Positions 26,021 to 34,951 of a DNA stretch of 64,000 bases are shown piece by piece. Each line of letters starts with the position of its first letter. The stretch's first letter is position 1. The stretch lies in NCBI RefSeq assembly GCF_051013375.1, contig NZ_CP142125.1. The stretch is one strand, 5' to 3'. The notes beneath the pieces were generated by a model that made no database searches, was not told the origin of the DNA, and saw nothing but the letters and a program-made list of their open reading frames with translations. The position numbers and the translations under genes are program-made. Origin of the DNA: Kordia algicida. GTDB lineage: Bacteria; Bacteroidota; Bacteroidia; Flavobacteriales; Flavobacteriaceae.

Positions 26021-27136
26021 ATGAACTTACACATTGGCGTACTTTCAGGTGATGGAATTGGTCCTGAAGTAACAAATCAATCGATAAAAATTTTAACTGC
26101 CATTGCAGACAAATATCAGCATACATTTACGTTTCAACACGAATTGGTTGGCGCCATTGCTATTGATGAAACAGGAAATCCGTTGCCACAAAAAACATTG
26201 AATCTCTGTTTGGAAGCAGATGCTGTTTTATTTGGTGCCATTGGCAATCCGAAATACGATAACAATCCAGCTGCAAAAGTGCGTCCCGAACAAGGATTAT
26301 TGGCATTGCGAAAAGCGTTGGGATTGTTTGCCAACATTCGTCCTGTAAAAGCGTATGATACTTTATTGGACAAATCGCCACTAAAAAAACACATCATTCA
26401 AGATACGGACATTGTGATTTATCGCGAATTGACAGGCGGCATTTACTTTGGAGAAAAAACACTCAGCGAAGATGGCACTGCTGCTTCTGACTTATGTTCC
26501 TACAGCAAAACAGAAATTGAACGCGTAGCACACTTGGCATTTAAAGCGGCACAAAGCAGACGAAAAAAATTAACTTTGGTTGACAAAGCCAATGTATTGG
26601 AAACCTCTCGTTTGTGGCGAAAAGTAGTTACAGCAATGGCTTCACAATATCCTGACGTCGAATTGGATTTCCTTTTTGTTGATAATGCAGCGATGCAAAT
26701 GGTTTTAAATCCGAGTCAATTTGATGTAATTTTGACTGAGAATATGTTTGGCGATATCATTTCGGATGAAGCCAGCGTAATTGGTGGCTCTATTGGATTA
26801 TTGGCGTCGGCTTCTATTGGAGAAAAGTATGCGTTGTTTGAGCCAATTCACGGTTCGTATCCGCAAGCCACAGGAAAAGGTATTGCCAACCCGATTGCTT
26901 CTATCTTATCGGCAGCGATGTTGTTAGATCATTTTGGACTTTTAGAAGAAGCGGAAACGGTAAGAGATGCTGTTGAACGTGCAATTGACTTAGAAATTTG
27001 CACACCAGATTTAAACGCTCACGGTGGTTATTCTACTGAAAACGTCGGAACTTTTATTGAAGATTTTATTGAAAATGTTGACGCATTACACATCAACACA
27101 GGCAATATTAAGGTAGGGCAGTCTACCATAATTTAG
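26021..27136 (+). CDS. leuB: 3-isopropylmalate dehydrogenase
   Basis: A 371-residue NAD-dependent beta-decarboxylating dehydrogenase that converts 3-isopropylmalate to 2-oxoisocaproate, the third step of leucine synthesis. Visible features are LSGDGIGPEV at 8-17, the substrate-binding Arg residues in LRKALGLFANIRPV and YRELTGGIYFGEK, DKANVLETSRLW, the metal-binding DIISDEASVIGG, and the NAD-binding HGSYPQATGKGIANP region. It is the last gene of leuACDB; a terminator follows 18 bp after the stop. Confidence 0.96.
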   Translation: MNLHIGVLSGDGIGPEVTNQSIKILTAIADKYQHTFTFQHELVGAIAIDETGNPLPQKTLNLCLEADAVLFGAIGNPKYDNNPAAKVRPEQGLLALRKALGLFANIRPVKAYDTLLDKSPLKKHIIQDTDIVIYRELTGGIYFGEKTLSEDGTAASDLCSYSKTEIERVAHLAFKAAQSRRKKLTLVDKANVLETSRLWRKVVTAMASQYPDVELDFLFVDNAAMQMVLNPSQFDVILTENMFGDIISDEASVIGGSIGLLASASIGEKYALFEPIHGSYPQATGKGIANPIASILSAAMLLDHFGLLEEAETVRDAVERAIDLEICTPDLNAHGGYSTENVGTFIEDFIENVDALHINTGNIKVGQSTII

Positions 27137-27153
27137 TTTTTAGAGTGTCAAAC

Positions 27154-27188
27154 ATTCCCTTTTCTTCATGCAGAGAAGGGAATTTTTT
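27154..27188 (+). terminator. Rho-independent terminator of leuACDB
   Basis: ATTCCCTTTTCT and AGAGAAGGGAAT pair with a single G-T wobble around a 6-nt loop, followed by a T-run. It is 18 bp past the leuB stop. Confidence 0.88.
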
Positions 27189-27247
27189 ATTCTTTTTGAT
27201 GAAGTAAAAAAAGATTCTTTACTTTTGTTATCTATAGAAGATTGAAA

Positions 27248-27469
27248 ATGAATATTCAAGCAGAAAAAATAGCGTTATTGAAGTTGTTGTTAGACACTAA
27301 CAATCCGAAGATTATTCAATCAATTAAACAAATCTTCGAAAAAGAAGAACCTTCTCCGATTTGGGATGAATTATCCGAAACTGAAAAAAAGGAAATACAG
27401 CAAGGAATTTCTGATGTTGAAAATGGAAATGTAACTGATTACAATTCATTTATGGTAAAACATAGATAA
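27248..27469 (+). CDS. Antitoxin-like small protein of a ParE/RelE-type pair
   Basis: A 73-residue acidic, helical protein starting at ATG 27248. It has LKLLLDTNNPKIIQSIKQIF and WDELSETEKKEIQQGISDVENGNVTDYNSFM, the pattern of Bacteroidota antitoxins (addiction module component family) placed before ParE/RelE toxins. Its stop TAA is directly followed by the toxin ATG at 27470, so the two are translationally coupled. The antitoxin would bind and neutralise the toxin and probably repress the operon. The toxin frame is broken, so this antitoxin may now be alone. Confidence 0.8.
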   Translation: MNIQAEKIALLKLLLDTNNPKIIQSIKQIFEKEEPSPIWDELSETEKKEIQQGISDVENGNVTDYNSFMVKHR

Positions 27470-27765
27470 ATGGGTCGAGAAGTAAAAATTTCAAAAACTG
27501 CGGAAATAAAACTTGAAAAACTTTTTGATTATCTACTCGAAAATTGGTCAGAAAAAGTAAAGGCTAATTTTATAAAAAACTAGACGCTTCCATAGAATTG
27601 ATATGTACTAATCCTCAGATATTTCCTGAAGTTAAAAAAAATACTGGACTTTATAAATGTGTAATTACCAAACAGATTAGCCTGTATTATAAGTTTGACG
27701 CCAATACCGTTTTTATTATTACAATTTTTGACACCAGACAACATCCTTCAAAATTGAAAATTTAA
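27470..27765 (+). pseudogene. RelE/ParE-family toxin, frameshifted at A AAA AAC TAG
   Basis: The zero frame from ATG 27470 (MGREVKISKTAEIKLEKLF...) stops at TAG 27581-27583 after 37 codons. The rest of a ParE-type toxin continues in the -1 frame from CTA 27580 (LDASIELICTNPQIFPEV... to TRQHPSKLKI) and ends at TAA 27763-27765. The joined protein would be 98 residues, the normal size for the family. The break is a run of six A followed by C, the heptamer A AAA AAC in phase, with the stop codon next. This is either a one-base loss in a homopolymer, a sequencing error, or a site for programmed -1 frameshifting. Confidence 0.8.
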
Positions 27766-27788
27766 TTAAACAGATTGTTATTTTTAAA

Positions 27789-28121
27789 TCACTTCAACGG
27801 ATCGTGTCCCCAATTTTTTAATGAATATCGCCAATCAGATTCTTCAATATCACTTTTAGGTTTTTGCGCTGTGTGACGTGCAATATAACCATTTACTTTT
27901 TTCATATGTTCGTAGTTGATTTCGGTTAAATCATCTTTTTTCTTTCGTTTAATCTTGATGATTTTCCGTCCGCTTTTGTGTCCAATAGATTCTCCATCGC
28001 CACTATCTTTTCCAACGGATTTTGATTTGTCAGTTTCGAGCCAATCTTCCAATTCGGCAGGTTGCATATTTACTTTATCGTAAAAATCATTGTAAATTTC
28101 TTGCTTTTCTTCTTTTGTCAT
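27789..28121 (-). CDS. DUF3140 family protein
   Basis: A 110-residue soluble protein. The pattern ELEDWLETDKSKSVG, GESIGHKSGRKIIKIKRKKK, then HMKKVNGYIARHTAQ and a C-terminal WRYSLKNWGHDPLK is that of DUF3140, a family of small, highly charged proteins sometimes annotated as DNA-binding. The central basic KIKIKRKKK stretch would fit nucleic-acid binding, but no function is established. It is convergent with the broken toxin gene and ends 23 bp from it. Confidence 0.88.
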   Translation of the reverse strand: MTKEEKQEIYNDFYDKVNMQPAELEDWLETDKSKSVGKDSGDGESIGHKSGRKIIKIKRKKKDDLTEINYEHMKKVNGYIARHTAQKPKSDIEESDWRYSLKNWGHDPLK

Positions 28122-28318
28122 TACTTTTTTTTGACAAATTAGGGAAAGAATGCCATTGAGTTTGTCTTTAAAAAATTACATCTTAACTCAAAAACTTTCA
28201 ATTTGAAACTTAAATACCATCTTATCAACAAAAGTATTAGAATTGTTCATTGAATATTGCTAAAGACATCGTTCTTAAGGAATGATTTTAATATTTTTAC
28301 CACTTATTTAACAACGAC

Positions 28319-30212
28319 ATGGAAACCGCACAAAAAAACTACATTTTTGATTTTGATAGCACACTCACAAGTGTAGAAGCTTTGGATGTTTTGGCAGAAA
28401 TTACGCTGGCAAATAATCCTAAAAAAGAGGAAATTATCAACGAGATTCAAGAAATTACCAACTTAGGAGTTGACGGTGAAATTTCCTTTACAGAATCGCT
28501 CGAAAAACGCATCAAATTATTAAACGCACATCAATCTAATTTGGAGGAATTAATTGAAAAATTGCGACAACAATTATCTTCTTCTATTGAAAGTAACAAA
28601 GAGTTTTTTGAAAAATTTTCAGACGATATTTATGTGGTTTCTTGCGGATTTAAAGAGTTTATTGATCCGATTGTGAAAGATTATAATATTCCTTCCAATC
28701 GTGTGTATGCCAATACGTTTCTTTTTGATGAAGATGGTTATATCATTGGTTTTGATGAAGAAAATCCGCTTTCTCAACACAACGGGAAAATTCAGTGTTT
28801 AAAAGACATGAATTTGGATGGAGAAATTCAAGTAATTGGTGATGGTTATAGCGATTATGTAACCCGAAAAGCTGGTGTTGCCGATAAGTTTTTTGCGTTT
28901 ACAGAAAATGTGGAGCGTGAAAAAGCAGTAAAAAAAGCCGATCATGTGACACCAAATTTGGACGAATTTTTGTTCGTAAACGATTTACCACGAAACATTT
29001 CATATCCAAAAAATAGAATCAAAATATTATTACTCGAAAATATTCATTCGGATGCGTTTGACCGTTTGGCAGACGATGGTTTTAGTGTGGAAATTTTATC
29101 GCATAGTTTATCCGAAGACGATTTAATCGAAAAAATAAAAGACATACATGTGTTGGGAATTCGTTCTAAAACACAAGTAACGCCAAAGGTTATCAAAGCA
29201 GCGAAGAAATTATTGACTATTGGAGCTTTCTGCATTGGAACCAAACAAATTGATTTAGAGACTTGCAAAGAACACGGAATTGTAGTGTTTAATGCGCCAT
29301 ATAGCAATACGCGTTCGGTGGTAGAATTGGCAATTGGTGAAATTATCATGCTAATGCGAAGTGTGTTCCCAAGAAGTACGGAAATTCACAACGGACAGTG
29401 GCAAAAAACAGCAAAAGGTTCGCGCGAAGTCCGTGGAAAAAAGCTCGGAATTGTTGGCTATGGAAACATTGGAAAACAATTATCTGTTTTGGCAGAAGCC
29501 ATGGGAATGAATGTATATTATTACGATATTGAAGATCGTTTAGCACTTGGAAACGCACAGAAATGCAGTTCTTTAGAAGAATTATTGTCCATTTCTGATG
29601 TGGTTTCTTTACACGTAGACGACAATGCTGCAAACCGAAATTTCTTTGGTAAAGCACAGTTCGATCAAATGAAAGATGGAGCGTTGTTAATCAATTTGGC
29701 AAGAGGTTTTGTGGTAGATATTGATGCTTTAAAAGTTGCCTTAGAAAGTAAAAAAGTTGCTGGAGCTGCTATTGATGTATATCCGCAAGAAACCAAGAGC
29801 GAATGGAGCTTTTGAAACTCCGTTACAAGGTTTGAACAATGTCATTTTAACGCCACATGTTGGTGGAAGTACGGAAGAAGCACAACGTGATATTGCTGAT
29901 TTTGTTCCGAATAAAATTATGGCGTATGTCAACTCAGGAAATACCGTTGATGCGGTTAATTTCCCAAATATTCGATTACCACGACAAACCAATGCACATC
30001 GTTTCTTGCATATTCACAAGAACGTTCCTGGAATTATGGCGAAAGTTAACAAAGTATTGGCGAAGTACGAATTGAATGTTACAGGACAGTATCTTTCAAC
30101 CGATAGTAAAGTTGGATACGTAATTGTGGATGTTGATAAAGAGTATAATAAGAAAGTTACTTCCGCATTAAAGAAGATAGAAAATACGATTAAGTTTCGT
30201 ATTCTGTATTAG
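28319..30212 (+). pseudogene. serA: SerB-SerA fusion (phosphoserine phosphatase + phosphoglycerate dehydrogenase), frameshifted
   Basis: The first frame runs 28319-29815. Residues 1-215 are a HAD phosphatase resembling SerB, with D11-F-D13-S-T, a conserved Lys loop and GDGYSD. From about 235 it is D-3-phosphoglycerate dehydrogenase with the NAD-binding GYGNIGKQL and LINLARGFVVD. At 29789-29792 the sequence reads GAAACC where GAACC would keep the frame. After it the correct frame continues from CCA 29793 (PRANGAFETPLQG, LTPHVGGSTEEAQ, and a C-terminal ACT domain) to 30212. With one A removed the protein is 630 residues. Both activities belong to serine synthesis. The extra base would remove the catalytic end of the dehydrogenase and its ACT domain. 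Confidence 0.88.
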
Positions 30213-30258
30213 ATATAAGATACAGGAATTTATATATTTTTCAGGTCAGCTATTAAAA

Positions 30259-30289
30259 CTTGCTATCTAACTTAAGTAACGTATCTTTG
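30259..30289 (+). promoter_or_regulatory. Promoter of the hemolysin III family gene
   Basis: CTTG (30259-30262), 19 bp, then TATCTTTG (30282-30289): one mismatch from TTTG-N19-TAnnTTTG. The leader to the TTG start would be about 140 bp. Confidence 0.6.
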
Positions 30290-30326
30290 TCCTAAATTGT
30301 TATTTTCACTTTAATTACTTGTGCTT

Positions 30327-30363
30327 CATTGCGAAAGTTTTGAAAAAAACTTGTGGCAATCTG
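30327..30363. repeat. Hairpin-forming intergenic repeat copy in the leader
   Basis: TCATTGCGA...GGCAATCTG resembles the reverse strand of the repeat at 46396-46433. ATTGC/GCAAT and AAGTTT/AAACTT pair to form a hairpin. It lies inside the predicted 5' leader of the next gene. Confidence 0.45.
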
Positions 30364-30434
30364 TTAATTTACAGATTACTTCATTGTTTTACTACTTGAA
30401 ATTGACAATCTTCAATTCATAAAAACAAACGCTC

Positions 30435-31079
30435 TTGAAACCAGAAAAAGAAATCGTTTATTATTCTCCTACAGAAGAAAAACTCAATATCATTTCGCAT
30501 GCTATTGGAGTCGTTTTGGGCGTTATTGCACTGATATTTTTGGTAGCCCGTGCGAGTGAGAATGGCGAAGCGATACACATGATTAGTTTTATCATTTACG
30601 GACTGAGTATTATTGTCTTGTATTTGGCTTCTACCTTATATCACAAAGCTACAAAACCTAGATTGCGAAATAGGTTACGAATTTTCGATCATGCCGCTAT
30701 TTATCTATTAATTGCAGGAACATATACACCTTTTGCATTGATTACTTTAAAAGGCACTACAGGCTGGATTATTTTTGCAACCGTTTGGTCATTTGCGGCA
30801 GTTGGCATTACGTTGAAACTTTTCTTTACGGGAAAATTTGACAAACTATCTACTGCCATGTATGTTTTGATGGGTTGGATTATTGTATTTGCCATCAAAC
30901 CTTTGATGGAAAACTTATCAAGCGAAGGACTGTTTTGGTTGATGGCTGGCGGAGTTGCGTATACCGTTGGTGCAGTTTTGTATAGCATTCGCAAACTTCC
31001 ATTTAATCATGCTATATTTCACATTTTTGTTTTATTGGGAAGTATTTTTCATTTCATTTCTGTGTATTATTATGTGTAA
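30435..31079 (+). CDS. Hemolysin III / PAQR family membrane protein
   Basis: A 214-residue integral membrane protein with seven predicted helices. It belongs to the HlyIII/YqfA branch of the PAQR family. Conserved metal-site residues are visible: NIISHAIG near residue 18-25, STLYHKATKP with Ser and His at about 66-70, RIFDHAAIYLLIAGTYTPF with Asp at about 84, and HAIFHIFVLLGSIFHF near the C-terminus. The family name reflects early reports of haemolysis; a role in membrane lipid homeostasis is now favoured. The start is TTG at 30435, since the next in-frame ATG is inside the second helix. Confidence 0.9.
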   Translation: MKPEKEIVYYSPTEEKLNIISHAIGVVLGVIALIFLVARASENGEAIHMISFIIYGLSIIVLYLASTLYHKATKPRLRNRLRIFDHAAIYLLIAGTYTPFALITLKGTTGWIIFATVWSFAAVGITLKLFFTGKFDKLSTAMYVLMGWIIVFAIKPLMENLSSEGLFWLMAGGVAYTVGAVLYSIRKLPFNHAIFHIFVLLGSIFHFISVYYYV

Positions 31080-31141
31080 TTTAGCATTTACATTAAAAGC
31101 CATTTAGAAACTCATGTAAACTCTTATTTACGGAAAATACC

Positions 31142-31173
31142 ATTGTGTGTTCGTGGGTTTTGTTTTACTTTTA
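31142..31173 (+). promoter_or_regulatory. Probable promoter of the DUF6326 gene
   Basis: ATTG (31142-31145), 20 bp, then TACTTTTA (31166-31173), one mismatch from TAnnTTTG. The ATG lies 34 bp downstream. Confidence 0.45.
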
Positions 31174-31207
31174 TGAGAAGTATTGACGAAAAAAATAAGA
31201 AAACAAC

Positions 31208-31609
31208 ATGAAAGACTATGACATTAATATAAAAATAAAACTCGCTGCATTGTGGACTGCCACAACGTTTTGCTATTTGTACGGAGATTATTTTGAATTG
31301 TACACACCTGAAAAAGTAGAAAGTTTATTAAATGGTGAAAACGTTTTAAATTCTCCAGTAGCACTATTTTCAGCTTCTTTAATAATGGCAATTCCTCCAC
31401 TAATGATCGTAGCCTCTTTGTTTCTAAAGCCAAAACCAAATAAATGGTTGAATATTATATTCGGATTACTTTTTACACTTATGATGGTTCAAATTGCCTT
31501 TGAAAGTTTGACGCCTTGGTATGGTTTTTATGTCTTTTTAGCAACTGTTGAATCAATATTGACAGCTATAATTGTTTGGAATGCATTCAAATGGCCAAAA
31601 GAAAATTAA
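31208..31609 (+). CDS. DUF6326 family membrane protein
   Basis: A 133-residue membrane protein with four predicted helices (about 13-28, 50-70, 78-95 and 103-124). The N-terminal ALWTATTFCYLYGDYFELY and the PEKVESLL loop fit DUF6326, a family of small four-helix proteins of unknown function. There is no motif that suggests a substrate. A likely promoter lies just upstream and the next gene begins 53 bp later on the same strand. Confidence 0.82.
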   Translation: MKDYDINIKIKLAALWTATTFCYLYGDYFELYTPEKVESLLNGENVLNSPVALFSASLIMAIPPLMIVASLFLKPKPNKWLNIIFGLLFTLMMVQIAFESLTPWYGFYVFLATVESILTAIIVWNAFKWPKEN

Positions 31610-31662
31610 TTCTACTAGATAAATGAAAAAAGAGCTAGGTAAAAAATGAATCAAAAACCACA

Positions 31663-32463
31663 ATGGCAACAAGAAAAACATTTGAAAAAGCGATTATAGC
31701 AAAATGTAAAAATCCAAACCTAAAGGCGAATGGTTATTTTTCAACAAATAAAGAAAATTTACTTGAGGGAATTGATATTAGTTTATTCCAAGAAGATTTA
31801 ACGAGCGGTAGTGGCAATGAGTTACAAAGTAAATTCAATGCCATCTATTCATCTGCGGCGCTTGCTGTTAATAATTTTTCGATTGTAAAAAAAGAGTCTT
31901 CTACATTTAATTATCTTGGATATTCAAATTTTTATGATGCGAAATTTGAACGAAAATTTATAACTGGATTGGGAGGAACAGCACCAAATCTCGATTTTAC
32001 TATTGAAAATAACGACGTTGTCATTGCATTTGAATCAAAATACCTTGAAATTACTACGAAAAAGAAAGTAAAATTTGCAAAATCATACAATAAAGAAAAA
32101 TTGAATTATCTTGATGATTTTTGGTTTGATATCATCAACCAACACAAAGATTCTCGTTTCTATCTTGATGTGGCACAATTGATAAAACATGCTATCGGAC
32201 TCATCAATTACAAAAGAAAATATTCAACAAAAAAGATCGTTCTTGTGTATATTTATTGGTTGCCTGAAAATTACGAAGCTTTTACAAATTTTAAAGAACA
32301 TCAAAAAGAATTACGAGAATTTGAAGCTCTTTTGAAGGAAAACAAGGACTTGCAATTTATCAGTACAACCTATACCGAATTTTGGAAAGCTTATGAACAT
32401 GAGAATTCAATATTCAAAAAGCATTTTAACAAAGTGAAAAAAAGATATAAAATTAAAATTTAA
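31663..32463 (+). CDS. Putative PD-(D/E)xK endonuclease (PGN_0703-like)
   Basis: A 266-residue soluble protein. The core is APNLDF with Asp111, then a hydrophobic strand and AFESKYLE with Glu124 and Lys126: the D-x(n)-E-x-K pattern of the PD-(D/E)xK nuclease fold. An upstream Glu (GNELQSKF, about residue 53) would complete the site. The sequence resembles proteins annotated as PGN_0703-family putative restriction endonucleases. There is no methyltransferase or specificity gene near it, so it is not part of an ordinary restriction-modification system. A defence or DNA-processing role is inference. Confidence 0.75.
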   Translation: MATRKTFEKAIIAKCKNPNLKANGYFSTNKENLLEGIDISLFQEDLTSGSGNELQSKFNAIYSSAALAVNNFSIVKKESSTFNYLGYSNFYDAKFERKFITGLGGTAPNLDFTIENNDVVIAFESKYLEITTKKKVKFAKSYNKEKLNYLDDFWFDIINQHKDSRFYLDVAQLIKHAIGLINYKRKYSTKKIVLVYIYWLPENYEAFTNFKEHQKELREFEALLKENKDLQFISTTYTEFWKAYEHENSIFKKHFNKVKKRYKIKI

Positions 32464-32467
32464 AACA

Positions 32468-32938
32468 ATGATTAAAAAATTTGACATAAAGCTAATTATA
32501 CTTGAATGTGTTGCGCTGATTTTTATTATAAGCGGAATCAAACGGTTGTATTTTGCCTATAATGGCACTATTTTCAACGCCTTAACAGAGGAAGACTGGA
32601 AAATGTATGAAGCATTGACCGATATGTATGCGTCACAATTTTTAGATAATCAATCATATTGGATCTTAGCTGCAATGCTAATTGGAATTTTAGTAATCGG
32701 ACTTATCAATTGGAAAAACAACTTTGGAATTATAAACTCAATAGCTGTACTAATTTTGACAGTAGGTATTGCCATGACTGGATTTTACACAACTGGAATT
32801 GTAAACAAATACCTGAACTATTTTTGCGGAATATTTGCTGAAAAATATGGAACAGCTTTTCTAATTGGAGGTTTGATGATATTTTTTGTCGGAATTTTAA
32901 TTCTATGGAAAACCATTTCGCTCTATAAAACACGATGA
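32468..32938 (+). CDS. Membrane protein of unknown function
   Basis: A 156-residue protein with four predicted transmembrane helices (about 9-29, 62-78, 86-106 and 132-150). It has no motif I recognise. It starts 4 bp after the stop of the nuclease-like gene, so the two are probably co-transcribed and translationally linked. Whether the pair works together is unknown. Confidence 0.7.
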   Translation: MIKKFDIKLIILECVALIFIISGIKRLYFAYNGTIFNALTEEDWKMYEALTDMYASQFLDNQSYWILAAMLIGILVIGLINWKNNFGIINSIAVLILTVGIAMTGFYTTGIVNKYLNYFCGIFAEKYGTAFLIGGLMIFFVGILILWKTISLYKTR

Positions 32939-33027
32939 CTCATTTCTAATCTAAACAAGAAACTCTACCACTACAATTATAATTACAGAAATTTACTTAT
33001 TTTTCTATCAAATTTCAATACTCATCA

Positions 33028-33642
33028 ATGATTGCTAAAGAAATCTTAGAAAAATATCTAGAATATGTCTGCTTCTGGAACGCTTCAAAAGGTGCAAAAA
33101 ATCCACCTTCTAAAATTTTAGAACGACAATTATCTTCTTTAATGAAAGCAGTAGATATCTTTCCGAATGAAGATACAAACGAAGAACACAACACATTCTT
33201 TTATTTCTTTGAATATGGTGATTTCTTTGACAAAAACACGCATACAGACGACATCTTAACACCAAAAATGAAAGCGTTTGTAGATGCATGTATTCAGCAA
33301 AGTGAACACGCTAGAAGGCTTGAAGCCAGAAAAAATACTATTGAATATCGCCAAGTTTTCAACACATTACTTTCGTTCAGAATAAAAATAGAAATGCTAT
33401 ATATTCCTGAGGGAATTCAATATGAAGGTTTTGGTAGTTTCGCGAAACATTTCTGCAATCATCAAAAAGGAAACATTCTAATTCCATTAAAAAAAACGCT
33501 CGAAGAAATTGATGAAATCCTTTGTATTTTGATTGATCCAACTCAAAAAAACATCGACAAAGAAACCTTGATTTCTGAATACGAGTATCCGACAGAAGAT
33601 TTAAAAAGTGTAGCAAACGACTGGTTTTCAGATGGTTTTTAA
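33028..33642 (+). CDS. Hypothetical soluble protein
   Basis: A 204-residue protein with no signal peptide or membrane segment. It is helical, acidic, and rich in aromatic residues; FFYFFEYGDFFD is a striking stretch near residue 54-65. I do not recognise the family. It lies on the same strand as its neighbours, 89 bp after the previous gene and 39 bp before the next. Confidence 0.65.
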   Translation: MIAKEILEKYLEYVCFWNASKGAKNPPSKILERQLSSLMKAVDIFPNEDTNEEHNTFFYFFEYGDFFDKNTHTDDILTPKMKAFVDACIQQSEHARRLEARKNTIEYRQVFNTLLSFRIKIEMLYIPEGIQYEGFGSFAKHFCNHQKGNILIPLKKTLEEIDEILCILIDPTQKNIDKETLISEYEYPTEDLKSVANDWFSDGF

Positions 33643-33681
33643 ACATTTATAATCCACAGAAAATCGCTATCTTCCACACTC

Positions 33682-34272
33682 ATGAAACCTCGCAAAACAT
33701 ATCTCAAAGGGAAATCGGTTTTTATCGTATCGTTAATTGTTATTCTAGTGACAGCGATGACGGTATATATTTCTGGGATCAATTCGCACCGAAGTATTAC
33801 GACAAACTTTTACATTTCACTCGGAATCATCGCTACTTCCCTATTTCTCTTTTTAACCTATGGTTTGTACAAAGGCATTCGTATCATGGACAACTTTCCG
33901 AGACTGCGACATTTTAAATTCAATAACAGATTTGAAAGTTCTGCAGATCTAAGCAACACAGATATTTTTGAAAATACTTTTGATGTTGGTGAAGGAATTG
34001 TTGGCATTATTGTTTCAATCATTATGTGGTTTTTGGCTTCCATAGTATTGATACTCTTACTTATGTTGTTAGAAACTGTTTTTCTATTCTCACTTTTCAT
34101 CATTATTGCTATGTTGTATTGGGTGTTTTTTAGAGCAGTGCGATTAGTGTTTTCAAAAGCATCTCAAACAAAAGGAAATTTCGGAGTTGCTACCGTGTAC
34201 GCTTTCGGTTATACAGTTTTATACATTGGATGGATTTTTGGAATTGTATACGTAACAACTATCTTTAGCTAA
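33682..34272 (+). CDS. Membrane protein of unknown function
   Basis: A 196-residue protein with about five hydrophobic helices: two near the N-terminus (about 10-30 and 38-56), a polar segment of roughly 50 residues with DIFENTFDVGEG, then a long hydrophobic stretch at about 108-155 that probably holds two helices, and one near the C-terminus. No motif suggests a function. The next gene starts 10 bp after its stop, so an operon with the secreted protein is likely. Confidence 0.7.
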   Translation: MKPRKTYLKGKSVFIVSLIVILVTAMTVYISGINSHRSITTNFYISLGIIATSLFLFLTYGLYKGIRIMDNFPRLRHFKFNNRFESSADLSNTDIFENTFDVGEGIVGIIVSIIMWFLASIVLILLLMLLETVFLFSLFIIIAMLYWVFFRAVRLVFSKASQTKGNFGVATVYAFGYTVLYIGWIFGIVYVTTIFS

Positions 34273-34282
34273 AATAAATTCC

Positions 34283-34945
34283 ATGAAAAAAATATACCTG
34301 TTGCTTCTATTTATCGGAATCGCCAATATTGCAATTTCACAAACGATCAAAGAAGTAGATTCGATGTCAAACATATTTTGCGATTATTTAAAAAAACTAG
34401 ACATTAAGAATGATACGCTAAAACTAAACACCTTATACGAGCAACAATTTTATCCATACTTGAGAACTGTAGAAAGTTCAAAAATTGACCAAATCGGGAA
34501 TCAGTTGTATTACCGATTGCAACGAAACTGCCTTGGATTTCGTGAATTGCTAGATCGCTTAGATCCTCCAAAAGATGGCGTGGATAGAAATTCAGGGAAA
34601 CCAACATCTCAACTGACTAAAAAACAAATTAAAGAGTTAAAAAAACGAACCGAATTTTACTACTATGAAGTTTCTGGCGAAAAAACAAAAGTAGTCATGA
34701 AAGATGGTTTTTGGACTGATTATTTCTCAGATAATACAACGTCAAAACTCACGTACAAATGGATTAGCGATACAGAATTCGAATTGGTTTTTATAGAAAG
34801 TAACAACGAATCGAGAAGTAATTTTAGCATAAAAGGAGATCGATTTATTTATCAAATTCTGTCTAAAGAAGATAACTTTTATTGGATGGCATTGAATATT
34901 CCTGGGCAAGTTACGTATGAAAAATCTAAAATATATTTCAAATAA
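34283..34945 (+). CDS. Secreted protein of unknown function
   Basis: A 220-residue protein with a signal peptide (MKK, hydrophobic to about residue 17, then AISQ), so it is exported. The mature part has a helical first half and a beta-rich second half (about 130-220) with alternating charged and aromatic residues, suggesting a small beta-barrel or lipocalin-like sheet. No family was recognised. It lies 10 bp after the membrane protein gene and 6 bp before the glyoxalase-type gene. Confidence 0.7.
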   Translation: MKKIYLLLLFIGIANIAISQTIKEVDSMSNIFCDYLKKLDIKNDTLKLNTLYEQQFYPYLRTVESSKIDQIGNQLYYRLQRNCLGFRELLDRLDPPKDGVDRNSGKPTSQLTKKQIKELKKRTEFYYYEVSGEKTKVVMKDGFWTDYFSDNTTSKLTYKWISDTEFELVFIESNNESRSNFSIKGDRFIYQILSKEDNFYWMALNIPGQVTYEKSKIYFK

Positions 34946-34951
34946 AAAAAT

